Origin: Pneumocystis sp. 'macacae'
Lineage: Eukaryota > Ascomycota > Pneumocystomycetes > Pneumocystales > Pneumocystaceae
DNA length: 64,000 nt
Direction of reading: 5' to 3'
Assembly (NCBI GenBank): GCA_018127085.1
Contig: CM030732.1
Coordinates: forward strand, 248,001-312,000
Below are positions 1-12,134 of this stretch, piece by piece; positions within the stretch are counted from its first letter, which is position 1, and the number at the start of each line of letters is the position of its first letter. Made by a program: the position numbers and the translations under genes. The notes under the pieces are model-generated. The model was not told the DNA's origin. It searched no databases and saw only the letters and a program-made list of their open reading frames with translations.

Positions 1-3000
1 TACTTGAAGATTTATCACACATTTTTTTCTTAGATGGTGCATTATGGGTTATTCATGTTCCTTTTCGTGTTCGACGGGTGCTTTCTGCACCTCGGGGATT
101 GATTCTTGAACGGTCTCTTGAAAATCTTGAATTAGGTATGTCGTCTCAGGAAATAGCTTCTGTGAATTATTCTCCTCGTTTTTTTTCATTGATTGGACCA
201 TTAGATGAGTTTGGGCTTATTGTTGCTGATGGAATTTATTCATTTGATGTACATGATGAGTTGGTTTACATAGGCAAAGGAGATGAAGCATTATTGGTTA
301 CAAGAAATGCAGAGAAAAAACAAATTGACATTTGGAAATGTTCATATGTTTCTCAAACAGAGCACTGTTTTCCTCGGCCATTAACAAGTCTATCAACGAG
401 ACGACGCTCTTCTTTTGGAAGTTTGAGTTATAATGACACAGATACTGATATATATGGATCTTCTTTAAAATCTGAGTTAAGCATTACACTAGATAGGATG
501 GCGTTTGTTAATAATAATCAATTGCCTGCATTGTTAGGTGAATCAGAAGGGCTTAGAAAAGAAATTTTCGTAACACATATTGAAAGTTTTCCATCTCACT
601 ACAAGTAAGAAGTTTAGATTATTATTTTTATATTTTCTAATTAATAAGTAAACTTGCTTTTACTGTATTTTCAATTCGTCCTTCATCAGGAATTGAAGTT
701 ATTTCTATATTTAATAAAGAAGAATCAACACTTTTAATTCTTATATTTCGGAGAGATGAAGGATTCTCGCCTTACTTAATTGATTCCATTACTTTTCCGG
801 CTATTGGTGCAGCGCCTCTTATTTCTAAATGTATGGAAAAAATACTTATATTTTCAATAAAAAAACCTATTCTTAAGCTCTATGCACCATGTTCTCCTGA
901 TATTGAAGTTAAAATTGATTTCATTAAAGAAGAAATAATTGAATTGGTTCATCCTGTTGGTTGTAGAGTATCTTTAAAAGATGTTAATGGTACTTTAAGA
1001 AGAATTTCTTTTGACATCGAACATAATACTGTTTTGATTCAAAGGTGTTTTGGGGCGTTGAAAATGATTTTGCCATATAAAGATTTTGAATATTTTCAAG
1101 CTGCATTTTTGCATCAAAAATTATCTAATGGTTCATGTTTAAATGAATTTAAATCGTTTTCTATTACATTGTTTTCATGTTTTTTGTGTGGTAGTATGAA
1201 ATCTAGACATATTCGAGATAAAATAGATGGAAATTGTTCAACTGAAATACTTGAAACTATTGACGACGCATATCATTTTTGTCAAAGAAACGATATGTCA
1301 GTTATGACGAAACATTTGTCCTATATTTTGCAGTGTTTTCATATTTTAAGTGAAGACTTTAAATTTGATTCTGCTACATTATTATATTGTCGTCAAATAA
1401 TACCTGTAAAAGCACAAATGGCATATTGGTTAGGATGGACTGCATTTGTAGAAAAAGATATGTTATATGATGAATTTATGACAACTATAATATTTGATAA
1501 GGGTTGGTATTATGCAATGGAAATTAAAACTTAATATATGTTAGAACGACTTGAACATCTTAATATACCCCAATTTCCTTCAAAACCATATTCTGTTTAT
1601 CATAATTTAATTTTAATGTTAAAAAGAAAAAAATATGATCCAGTCCCGTCTATTATAAGTATTGGAAAAACTAATTTAGAACACAAAAATTTAAGTTATA
1701 CCCAAGGGTCTAAAATCGTATCATCACTTTCTAAAACTATTTTCTCGTTATATGAGACTTTACTTAATCCAAAACTACCTCTTCAGGATGTTGTTACACA
1801 AATGGTTGAATATAAGTTCACTTTAGATCATTTAAAACGTTTGCCTGATGGAGTTGCAGTACCATTACGAGATGCAATAAGATATTCTCAAGAAAATCCT
1901 TTACCAAATTGGGGAGTTGAAGCACTTCAACTTATTGGTATGTTTTTTGTATTTTTTTTGAATAATATATAAATGTTATAATAGATAGGAAAGACCTTGA
2001 ATATTGTATTACTGTTGGTGATGAAAGACCTCGTAAATTTCTTCCGACTCTTTCTGTATTTTTTCTTTTCTGTTGTTTAATATATTAATTTTTTTAGCAA
2101 AAAAAGCCAGAACCAAAAGATACTAAAACAATATGTCAAGAGGTTTCAGATCTTGAAGCTCATATGTCTTCAGATCGTTTTTCAGAGGAAGATCATAAAG
2201 CTGTAACAAAACTTATATTTCGTGAAGATCGACGTTTACAGGAAGTTGGAAAACTTCTTCAAATATCTAAACAAACAGTTGTCAGGATTGATTTACGCCC
2301 TGAGATGAGGTAGATTGTTTCTTGGTTTTATATTTAATAGTTATATAAATATAGTGAACACGAAATTGTTTCTGTTCAGCAAACTCTTGCCCAAATTATC
2401 GCTATTCGAACATTATCTATCCCTATTGGTAGAGGATTATATGCTTATAGCTCAAAAACCCCATTGCCGACTGAAAAATTTCCAATACCTGGTTTTAATT
2501 TTACTGTTAAAATAAAACCTCAACAAGTTCAAGTACCTGTCTCAAAATCATTTCTTGATGATCAAACTACTACATGGGGATTGTTTCATAATGGAACAGC
2601 TGCTGCATTAAGTATTGCTAATGATACCAAGGACATTAGTGCCTCATGGATTGTATATAATAAGCCAAACGAACTTTCTAATAGACATGCTGGATTTTTA
2701 TTTGGACTTGGACTAAATGGGCATTTAAAGTCTATGGCAACTTGGCACGCTTTTAACTATTTAACATCGAAACATACAATGACATCTATTGGTCTTCTTC
2801 TTGGACTTTCTGTCTCCTTTATAGGTACTATGGATCCTACTATTACTAGGCTACTTTCTGTACATGTTTTGGCTTTACTGCCCCCTGGATCATCAGAACT
2901 TAATTTATCTACATTAACTCAAACTGCTGGAATTTTAGGTATAGGATTATTATATTACAATACTCAACACAGAAGAATGAGTGAAGTCCTTTTAACAGAG

Positions 3001-4647
3001 ATATCTCGTTTTTCTCCTCATGGACAAGAGTTCCGAGATGAGGGTTATCGTCTTTCTGCAGGATTTGCTTTAGGGTTTATTAACATTGGAAAAGGTCAAA
3101 ATTTAAAAGGGTTACAAGATCTTCATATTGTTAAGAACCTTGTATCATGTATTTCTGGTGGAAGGCATGAAGAAACGTCGCAAAACTTGGATATGGCTTC
3201 ATCCGGTGCTGTAATTGCATTATCTTTAATATATTTAAGAACAAATGATGATGATGTTGCAAAAAAGATAGAGATACCAACAACAGAACATCTTTTAGAT
3301 TATGTAAGACCTGATATTTTATTATTAAGAGTCTTAGCAAAAAATTGTATTTTATGGAATAAAATCGATTGTACATTTGAATGGATTAGAAATCAACTTC
3401 CACCTATATTAAGAGATCAAGTATTACTTTCTAATAAAACCACGCTTGATTCAAATGATATGGCATTATTTAATATAATTGCTGGTGCTTGTTTTAGCAT
3501 GGCACTTCGCTTCGTAGGAACAAGGAATGAGAATGCTAAGAAATGCTTATTGCATTTTTTGGACAAATTTATAAATCTTTCTACTGTAATAGGTGTGTTA
3601 TATATTTTGTACTTTCTATTATTAATTTAATAGCGACTACACATGATCAAAAACTTTGTAGAACTACTGTAAAGAATTGTTTAGATGTTTTATGTATATC
3701 ATCAAGTTGTGTTATGACAGGTTCTGGTGATTTAGATGTTTTGCGAAGACTTAGAAAATTACATGGACGCACAGATCCAGATATAACGTATGGAAACCAT
3801 ATGGCTGCACATATGGCTATTGGTATTTTGTTTTTAGGAGGAGGCCAATATAGTCTTGGAAATTCAAATCTTTCTATAGCTTCTATGATATGTGCATTTT
3901 ATCCACAATTTCCAAATTCTGCATGGGATAATATTTCTCATCTTCAAGCATTTCGTCATTTATGGGCAGTTTCTTGTGAACCAAGGTGTTTAATTGCTCG
4001 TGATGTTAATACCTTACGGCCAACACTAGTACCTATTGCTGCAGATTCATCACATGCACTTTATAATGGTGAAAAGATGATTGCACCTTGTTTATTGCCT
4101 CCACGTGATGGTGTATCTATAATTCGAACATCAAGTTCTCAATATTGGCAAGCATCTTTAGCTTTAGACTCAATACCTATTTCTTCTCGAAAAACAACAA
4201 CAATGTATATTTCTAAAAGGCTTATAGATTTTCAGGAGTATTTTAATCTCGAACCTTTGTCTCAGTCAAGTATAGAAAGATCTATATTAAAAATATTTTT
4301 ATCTGAATCGTTACTTTCTGATGAATTTTACTCAATGGTATCTAAATCAGAACTTGCTTCACAATTTACCACTGATCGTCAGTATACACATATTTTCATA
4401 CTTTTTAATTTTATAAATAGGTACATTTCAGCAAGATGATGCAATTAATACTAAATTGTTCTTGCTTTTTAATATAAAAAAAGAAAATTCCGATAAACTT
4501 TATGGGATTCAGCTACTTCTTGTTTATATTGAGAATATGTGTACAGATACACTTGCTTTAAAATATCGTGGTTTTCGATATCGCTTTTTATCTGATGACT
4601 TCTTAAGTCTTTTACGTTTCAAAATATGGAATGCTTGGCAATATTAA
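1..4647 (+). CDS. APC1: APC1 (Cut4), anaphase-promoting complex subunit 1, C-terminal part
   Basis: Largest scaffold subunit of the APC/C ubiquitin ligase, which drives mitotic exit. The frame is already open at base 3, so the 5' part lies outside the window. Exons: 1-604, 649-1502, 1545-1937, 1985-2055, 2098-2309, 2355-3592, 3634-4377 and 4421-4647, giving about 1446 residues in frame. Exon six (2355-3592) holds the proteasome/cyclosome (PC) repeat region: WGLFHNG, then RHAGFLFGLGLNGHL and a string of hydrophobic helices with TAGILGIGLLYYNT. Exon seven continues the repeats (GNHMAAHMAIGILFLGGGQYSLG) and carries the C-terminal HALYNGEKMIAPCLLPP segment. The last junction (4378-4420) needs a GTCAGT donor, because GTATAC four bases on gives a stop. 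Family assignment is confident; the exact N-terminal boundary of the first exon is unknown. Confidence 0.92.
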
Positions 4648-4791
4648 ATTATATTTTTAAGAATAAATCTAAGGCATATTTTTAATATTTTCTTAATAAA
4701 TCCTTTATGACTTGATTTTTATATGATTTTTTTATTTTTTTAACTTTTAAATTTCTTTTTATATTTTGTCTCGATTGATTACGATTCTCTA

Positions 4792-5873
4792 ATGACAGGT
4801 CTTGTAAATTATAGTGACTCAGATGATGACGCGATAACATGTTTTGAAAAGAATGCAAGGAAATCTCTTAAAAGAAAAAAGTTAAATGGTTTATCTGATT
4901 TATCATCATCTATATCTTTAACAAAGGAAAATATTCTAAAACTTCCAAAGATTGATAAGAAATATGACTTTGATGAACCAGAAGAAACTGATATTTCTAA
5001 CTATGGTGCAGAAGAAAGACATTTAGGATTCTCTTCATTACTTCCAGCCCCTAAAAATAGTTTAAAAATGGTTCGTTTATCAAAAAATACTGAAATGAAG
5101 AAATCTAATACAAAACGCTTATACATTTCTCATTCAACAAGAGATAAGAAAAATGGAGATATAAAGGATTATGTAGAAGATTCTCAATCGAACGTGTCTT
5201 TTTTTTCATTGAATATGGAGAAATTTGATATAAATGAATATAAACAAATGAATTCTGACTCTTCATTTTATGTCCCAATGTTTGTGAAAAAGTCTGATTA
5301 TATATCTTCAAAAAAGAATGATGATCTTTGCAATGCAGAGCCAAGTGGAAAAAAATTACCAGATCTTCATTATAGTGAATTATATCGTGTAAATGAAAAT
5401 CAAGATTTTTTAGAAGATATATACTTATTAGATAAAGAAAAAGAAGTTTCTCATAAAGAAAAGGATATTGAATCAGTAGTATATTTTGCTATGCTGATTT
5501 TATACTAATAAGTAGATGAGAATTTATGGAAAGCGTAGAACGGAACAAGGCCCTATTAATTTTTTAGAAGTGAATGCTGAGGAGGAATATAATACAAATG
5601 AGATAATGCGAAAACAAGGTTTGCTTGTAGAGGCAGTATGTCAATATATATTTTTTAATCATCTAATTGTTTTAAGCCTCAACCAATACGATCGATTGGT
5701 GCTGGAAGACATCAAATTACAACGCTACTTAACTCTGCGATATCGCAAAGAGAAGTTTTTGAAGAATCATTTGCTGCAAATAGAGAGACCAAAAGGTATA
5801 TATGTACATATTTTTGTTGTTTAGTCTAATCACTTTACTTTAAAGACAATCTGGAAGAAAATATGGATTTTGA
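4792..5873 (+). CDS. PRCC-family protein (proline-rich, mitotic checkpoint/splicing-associated)
   Basis: Exons 4792-5478, 5516-5635, 5677-5795 and 5846-5873 join to 317 residues. The N-terminus opens with an acidic MTGLVNYSDSDDD motif, then a lysine/serine-rich low-complexity stretch and LLPAPKN, as in PRCC proteins. GKRRTEQGPINFLEVNAEE matches the PRCC GKRR..INF.EV block. The C-terminal block GAGRHQITTLLNSAISQRE, followed by NRETKRQSGRKYGF and stop, is the conserved PRCC tail; its last residues come from a 28-nt final exon. PRCC proteins are nuclear and linked to pre-mRNA splicing and to MAD2 function in animals; the role here is inferred. The first donor could be at 5476 or 5479. Confidence 0.82.
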
Positions 5874-6153
5874 TATAAATTGTTTAGTGGTTTTATTTTT
5901 CATGATTTATAGCTAAGGAAAATTAGGTTATATATATATGTGTCAGTTTTTACATTAAATCATAATTTAAATGATGATTTTATAATATTCAATAATGTCT
6001 ATAGTTCTAAACATTAAAGTGATTTTGTCGGAAATATTCTGCATTACATAAAACATTTTTTAAGAATGTATTAGCTTAATATTTATTCGTATAAATTTTC
6101 GATGTTTTTTAATGGCTTATTGAAAATCCTTTTAATGAGATCCTTTTAAAACG

Positions 6154-9100
6154 TTAATATATAATAATAACATTGAATAGCTTGACTTTTTTTGTTATTA
6201 AACCACAAAGTTTTCCCCTAGTAGTAAATAATATAAACCTTATACCCTAAATAACATAATTAGAATAGAAGTATTAGTAAGTGATATACAAGTTTTTGAA
6301 ATAAATTAGTGGTTAATTGTACACTGCTTTTCGGAGACAATGTAAATGGTGATTTATCCATCCATGGTCTAAAATCAGCGTATATTGGTGAATCTGGAAA
6401 TTGTATGGTAGAAAAATGGCAGTAGCTGTTTTTCGTATATTTATAGACATTTTTGCTTTTTTCTATTTAAAAATTAGGAATGTAGTAATATTTACAGAAG
6501 GGTAATTTCCTAAAGCAAGTTGTAGTTGAAAACGAGAAATGTATCCTATAAGAATTGCTTCATCATCATTATTTATTATAGGGAATCCTCTATAAGTATA
6601 ATTTTTGAGCAAGAGCTCTACATAATTAGGATGCACTAATTTTTTAAAATAACCAACCTAAGCTTTTTATTGTATGTCCTTTAGCAGAAATAGTGATTAA
6701 TTTACTTGTTTCTGTAATATAATTTTCAATAGTATCGTTTTTAACTTTCAAATCCTTACTTAAATATGGGTAGTTGTTTAAATAAATCCAGCTTTCATAT
6801 ATTCCGTATTTTCCAAATGCATCACTAATCCATTTACTTATCATTACTGCAATCATTATTGGTAGTACATATGTTAATGCACCGGTCAATTCGAACATAA
6901 TAATTACTAAAGATACTAATAGATTAAACATATTATTCCAAAATAATATAGAAACTACCTGTCATTTTTGTTACTCCTGCAAGTGCAGATGCAGAGCCAA
7001 TAATAGAATATATTTCAGGAGCAACACATTCTATGTCCGGTTTGCACGCACTAAAAACCCATGCAGAAGGTACTTTGTGCTGTATATATTGTAAAACTAT
7101 TCCAATTAATCTTCCATATAATGCTCCTATAACCATTGATGGTAAAATAATTCCAGAGGGTATCTGTAACCCAAAAGAAATACAGGATAAAAAAATTCCA
7201 AATATAATTGAAAGTAGAAGTATGAACATTGATGATATAATATTTCCTTTCCTAAAAAATGAGATATATATTAAATAACAAAACGAATATTACATGCAAA
7301 ATATAATAGTATCATTTTCATTACATTTCTTAAATAATTGTGCCAAAAGGTTAGAATGTTGAAACCTGATTATTAATTATATTTTTTTAAAAAATTGTAA
7401 ATATTACTTCATGAGAATATTTGAATAATTAACAAGACTGGTTATAAATGCAACGATTAACACTTCTTGGATAGGATAATTTGTTATTTGATAACTAGAT
7501 TTTAATTTTAATATTTTTTTATTATATTTAATAAATGCAAAGCCATATAATCCCTATGATTTAGATTAAAACTAAAGAAAAATATAAAAAAAATTATTAC
7601 TCCTATTACTCCTAATAAAGAAATTGGAATAAGCTCAAAACTATACCATTCTACTTTAAAAAATGCTTGGTAGATAACAAGTCTTCCATCTCTAAATGGA
7701 TTAATAAACTAAATAAAATTAGTAAGAATATAACCAACAGCTTACAACTTTTAAAGACATTGCACCAATCATTGCACATACGAAACTTCCCCACATAGTT
7801 TTCTCTGGAAAATAGTATGATAATTGCTAAAAAAAAGTTAATTTAAAAACAATAATTAAGGAGAAACTTCAAGAGCAAATAAAACACCTCCAATAGGTGC
7901 TCCAAATGCTACAGAAGTACCTGCTGCTGCTGCTGCTGATAATATTTCCCTTTTTTTGGCTTAAATATTTATTAATTAACAGTTATCTAAATTGCAATAT
8001 ACCTTGATTTTCTTTAGCACTACTAAAAATTTTAAAAAAGAAATCAGCGCAACAACAAGATATATGGATTAGAGGTCCCTCTTTGCCTATCCAGAGGCCT
8101 GAAGCTATAGAGAGACACTAAGATAATGAGAAATAGAACTATAAAATCCTATATACCACGCTTAAGCTTTTAACAATAAGTGTCCATTTTCCAAGAAAAT
8201 CATGTACAATAAAACCACTAAGCATAATTTTAATTTCAGATATTCCACTATTTTTTGCATAATATGCATAATTATTAACCAGGAATGATGAAATGACACC
8301 AAAAAGAGTCTTTTTATGTTATTTTAAAATCATTATGCAATATAGACACATACAGCAAAAATAATATAGAAAATATATGAAACAATGTACGATCTTTTCT
8401 TTAATATGTTAAATGTATCCCCCCATGAAATCCAGTCATGACATGTTTTTTCTACTTGCTTCACTTAAATATCAATACATGCAAAAAAAAAACCTTCTTG
8501 TGGAACCCAACAACAAAAATTACGGTTTAAATAGAACCCATATTTACAGTACCCTTCCCTTATATCTGAAAGCCACCCTGAAACAATGTCTATAAAGCCA
8601 GAAATAATACCAACAGAAATACCTTTCTATTAAAAAAAATATCAAAGAAAAAAATATTAATATTATACCGGTGCTAATAATAATAACCCATAACTGACTA
8701 AAATCCCAAAAGCGATAAAGTTGACCCCAAATACCTCTTAATTTTTGAATTGTTTGTTTGCGATCTCTTTCTTTGGTATTTTCATCGATCCAATCTAACA
8801 ATAATTTAATTGATACATAATAGAAATAAAAAATTATACCAATCGTAGAAAAGTTCTTAAGTTCAAAATTTTCAGAACATTCTTTGTAAAATAATGTCGA
8901 AAATATGCGTTTTGCTGTTGATCCCAGTAATTGTATATTATTTAACAATTTTCTCAAGAAAAATACTGAAATACTTGTACGTATATCTCCTTGTATTTCA
9001 AATGATACACTTCCTTCTTCTATTTCTGTGCTCTCTGATTCTCTTTCCAAAGAAAATTCTATACTTTTCAGAGTTAAAAAAAACTTTTTATAGAATGTGT

Positions 9101-9224
9101 TTTACTTGCTAAAATTATGTATTTCCCATTGATCTTCTACTGACCTAAGAGTGTTTCTTTCAGTTTGTAAACTTTCTATCCGCTTATCTGATGCATAATC
9201 CTGAGTAAATTCATTTTTGTACAT
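6154..9224 (-). CDS. CLC-family chloride transporter/channel, paralogue A, with two CBS domains
   Basis: Voltage-gated chloride channel family membrane protein, probably vacuolar or endosomal like yeast Gef1. Sixteen exons from 9224 down: 9224-9106, 9063-8669, 8622-8494, 8454-8354, 8309-8157, 8117-8003, 7956-7868, 7826-7746, 7708-7601, 7553-7408, 7365-7294, 7251-6959, 6915-6658, 6617-6496, 6462-6290, 6246-6154. About 815 residues. Motifs: [18 protein letters not shown] (families usually have GSGIPE), [11 protein letters not shown] with the gating glutamate, [39 protein letters not shown]1 lies around [20 protein letters not shown]2 holds DKSPFTLSP and ends [11 protein letters not shown]. The residue after LE, a glutamate in proton-coupled members, is Gln. 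The exon 14/15 junction is one base out of phase (see findings). Confidence 0.88.
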
Positions 9225-9393
9225 TTCATGAATATTGCATTAAGTGACCCGTTTGTCGATTACCACCTTGAAAATTGCATAAAGACGTATTGTTGTGAAA
9301 ATCTTAGGAAATATCTCAAATTTATAAGAAACATATATGTTTTTTTAAGTTTTAGTAGTTTTTTTGAAAGATAATTAAAAAAAAAGTAATTAA

Positions 9394-11959
9394 ATGTCTT
9401 TATTATATGACTCAAAGTATGAATTTAATATATGATGCTAATAAAGAATAACAAATTAAAAAATAGGACATTGATTCAACAACTACGTACTAAATATCTT
9501 GAAAATGTGAATGATGCAGTTGGAGAACGTGTAATTGGTCCTAAAAAAATGGATTTGAATAAAAAAAACCTATATGAATCAACAGAAAGTATTGTTGAAT
9601 GTGAGAATGAAACACCTTTGTTTGTGAAAGGGCGGGACCCTCTATTGAATTCTAAAGGTTCTGAAATCATAGAGAATTATAAACTGGATAATGCATTTCA
9701 TTACCAAAGAAATGATACAGAGAAAATTACAAAACATAAATATTTACGAGCTGATCGGAATTTCTTTCCATTATCTGCAAAAAATGTATCAAGTGTAGAA
9801 GAAAGTGATTCTGATGATTCTCAAATGTTGTTTACGTAAGATTTTTATGTTTTTTTTTGTATAATTGGCGAATTAATATCGTTAAAGAAATGGATTTCAT
9901 TTATCTCTTAATAAGGATAAATTTAAACCAAAAAGTGTAGGGGTTATATGGAGGAGTTCAAAAAATGACTTGAGTCCTATGATTAATAATCATTCCTTAA
10001 TTTCAAGTAATTATATATTAAATTTTATATAAAAAAAACTGATTTAAAAGATTCTGAAAATAAGTATATAGATAATTATTCTAATACTCATTCAAAAGAA
10101 TTGAAAAGTAGTGGATTAATAGTGTCTTATTCTAGTGAAGTTTTAAATAAGTCACTAGAAAGTATTTGTCCAAATGGATTAAGTTCTATTTTATCTAATC
10201 TAGACACAAATGATCTGGAAGATACGTATTTAAATAATATGGTTTTAGAAGAGACTGCATCTGGTTTTTCTCAGGAATTATCTTCTATTCAATCATCTTT
10301 TAAAAATCCATCTTTATTGACTATTTTAATAAAAACTGGGAATATACATGTTAATCCTCTTGTTGATATATATGCATCTTTTTCAGGAAAAGGTGATATC
10401 AATCCATTGAAATTGAAGATATATTGTCCTTTTGGAAAATATCCAAAAAAACCTATTTCTGTTGTTATAAAACGAACTGCTACTGTTGCTGATGTAATTG
10501 GATTTTCTTTGTATTGTTATATAGAACAGAAATTGGAACCAAGACTGACTAATGAGCAATTAAATCCAAATATGTGGACTTTACGTATTGTAGAAGAAGA
10601 TGGTGATTTGGATGAAGATTTTCCAGGTTTTTATTTTGTTTTTTTAAATATTAACTTACTGTTGCAGCTTTGGATAGGACGAGATTTTTATCTAAGTTTG
10701 GTTTTGATGAGTTTGCTCTTGTAGAAGCTACTTCTGAGCAATGTTTTTTTTTAATTTTTTATAATGATTGACATTTTCTAGTTTTAGAGAACGAAAAAAT
10801 AACACCGTTCAATTTTAAAATTAATACTGAATATTTTAATTCTCAAACAAAAAAGGATGAATTATTGAATGATACATCTCAAGTGCTTTCTTCGTCTGTA
10901 TCTTTTAAAGACAAAGCAGTTGTTGAAATTCCTGAATCCTTTATACGTTTAAAAATATTACTTTATCCTCGAATACAATCTTTGAAGAATTCGATTTTAT
11001 ATGTTACTAACAAAACATGTATTGGTAATATTTTAGATAAAATATGTAAAATAAATAACTTGGACCAAACTAAATTTATTTTACGTATTGCAGAAACTAA
11101 TACACCTTTATCGAATGATTGTAGAGTCTATGATTTAAAAAATCAATATAAATTAGAATTGATTGAACGAAGTTATTTTATGATACCTAAATTTGAAAGA
11201 TTTTCAAACGTTGAACGTGTTGGTATGTTTAAAAAACAGGAACGAGGATTTTAATATATATTCTTTTATATAGGAACAACAAATGAAAGACACAAATTAA
11301 AGAAAATGCCTGAAAATAAAAACTATGTTGCCTTAGACAAAACAATCAACAATCCATATGAGGTACTTGTTTATGTTGAATTTCTAATTATGGCTGACTA
11401 CTTTTGAGAAATATATTGTTTGGAGGCGTCAATCTATTTCTTTTATGGGGCATGTTTTATGTTGTTAGAGTAGTTTTTACTGAGATTTTATTAGACATAA
11501 TGAACGTATATTGGCAATTGATGGTGATTATATTTATATTATGCCATTGGTTTTTTTGTTAAATGAAAAAATGAAAATATTGAAAGTTTATAGGAACAGA
11601 AAACTTTTTTTGATACATCTAAAACGGTTGGTTTTTATATTTTTTAAAAAAAAAAAAAATAATTTTATAAAGTTAAGTATTCATATAAGTACTATTGTAA
11701 ATTGCAAACAAACCGATAAATTATTAACTTTTAATGTATATATTTTTTATCTTTAAAAATACTTACAAGATTAGTTTACTGTTATGAAATCAAAAGAATT
11801 GAAGAGGTAATTTTTTCTTAATAATTTAATAAGTGTTTAACTTACCTTTGTTTTTATAGATATGATTTTGAAGCATCTTCGAAAGCGGAAGCATCTTTGA
11901 TTGTTTCAAAAATTAATGCATTGATTAATTTTGCTGCTTATTCGCCTATGAAGGCTTAG
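9394..11959 (+). CDS. SIN1/AVO1, TORC2 complex subunit
   Basis: Scaffold that brings substrates and membrane lipid to TOR complex 2. Thirteen exons: 9394-9416, 9467-9835, 9888-10006, 10051-10626, 10668-10742, 10782-11222, 11274-11362, 11409-11449, 11495-11549, 11594-11626, 11673-11735, 11775-11806, 11860-11959, giving 671 residues. The start is a 23-nt exon encoding MSLLYDS, spliced to TLIQQLRTKYLENV. The CRIM domain is unmistakable: YCPFGKYPKKPISVVIK, NMWTLRIVEEDGDLDEDFP, KFGFDEFALVEA. A Ras-binding-like domain follows in exon six. The C-terminal PH domain runs from KYIVWRRQSISFMG through ILAIDGDYIYIMP to RYDFEASSKAEASLIVSKI. The intron at 11450-11494 begins with GC. The promoter region (9225-9393) is shared with the divergent CLC gene. 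TIP41 follows 175 bp downstream. Confidence 0.93.
11450..11494 (+). other. GC-AG intron in SIN1/AVO1
   Basis: The 45-nt intron starts GCATGT and ends ATTAG. Splicing it joins ...SFMG to HNERILAIDGDYI of the PH domain in correct phase (exon ends ATG GG, next exon begins A CAT AAT). No nearby GT donor keeps this frame without dropping conserved residues. Confidence 0.75.
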
Positions 11960-12134
11960 TAACATTGTATTTTGTTTTAAAATAAAAAGGAAGAATTTAT
12001 GGTTTTTATTTATTTATTTTTCTTTTCTTCTGATATATATGATTTAATTTTTACCCTCAGATTTACGTGATTATGTGTGCGTTATTATACTACGTTCTTT
12101 CGGATGGAAGATTAAAACTTAGAAAAAAACAATA

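Noticed and set aside
7033..7278. 81-codon + strand ORF opposite CLC-A
   Set aside because: Shadow of the antisense exon coding the [11 protein letters not shown] region.
7921..7940. CTG/CAG repeat as an unstable microsatellite
   Set aside because: Only five GCA codons coding alanines of the conserved LSAAAAAG segment of CLC-A.
6644..9050. Several separate small membrane-protein genes on the minus strand
   Set aside because: They are exons of a single CLC gene; the joined translation follows the family order with consistent phases.
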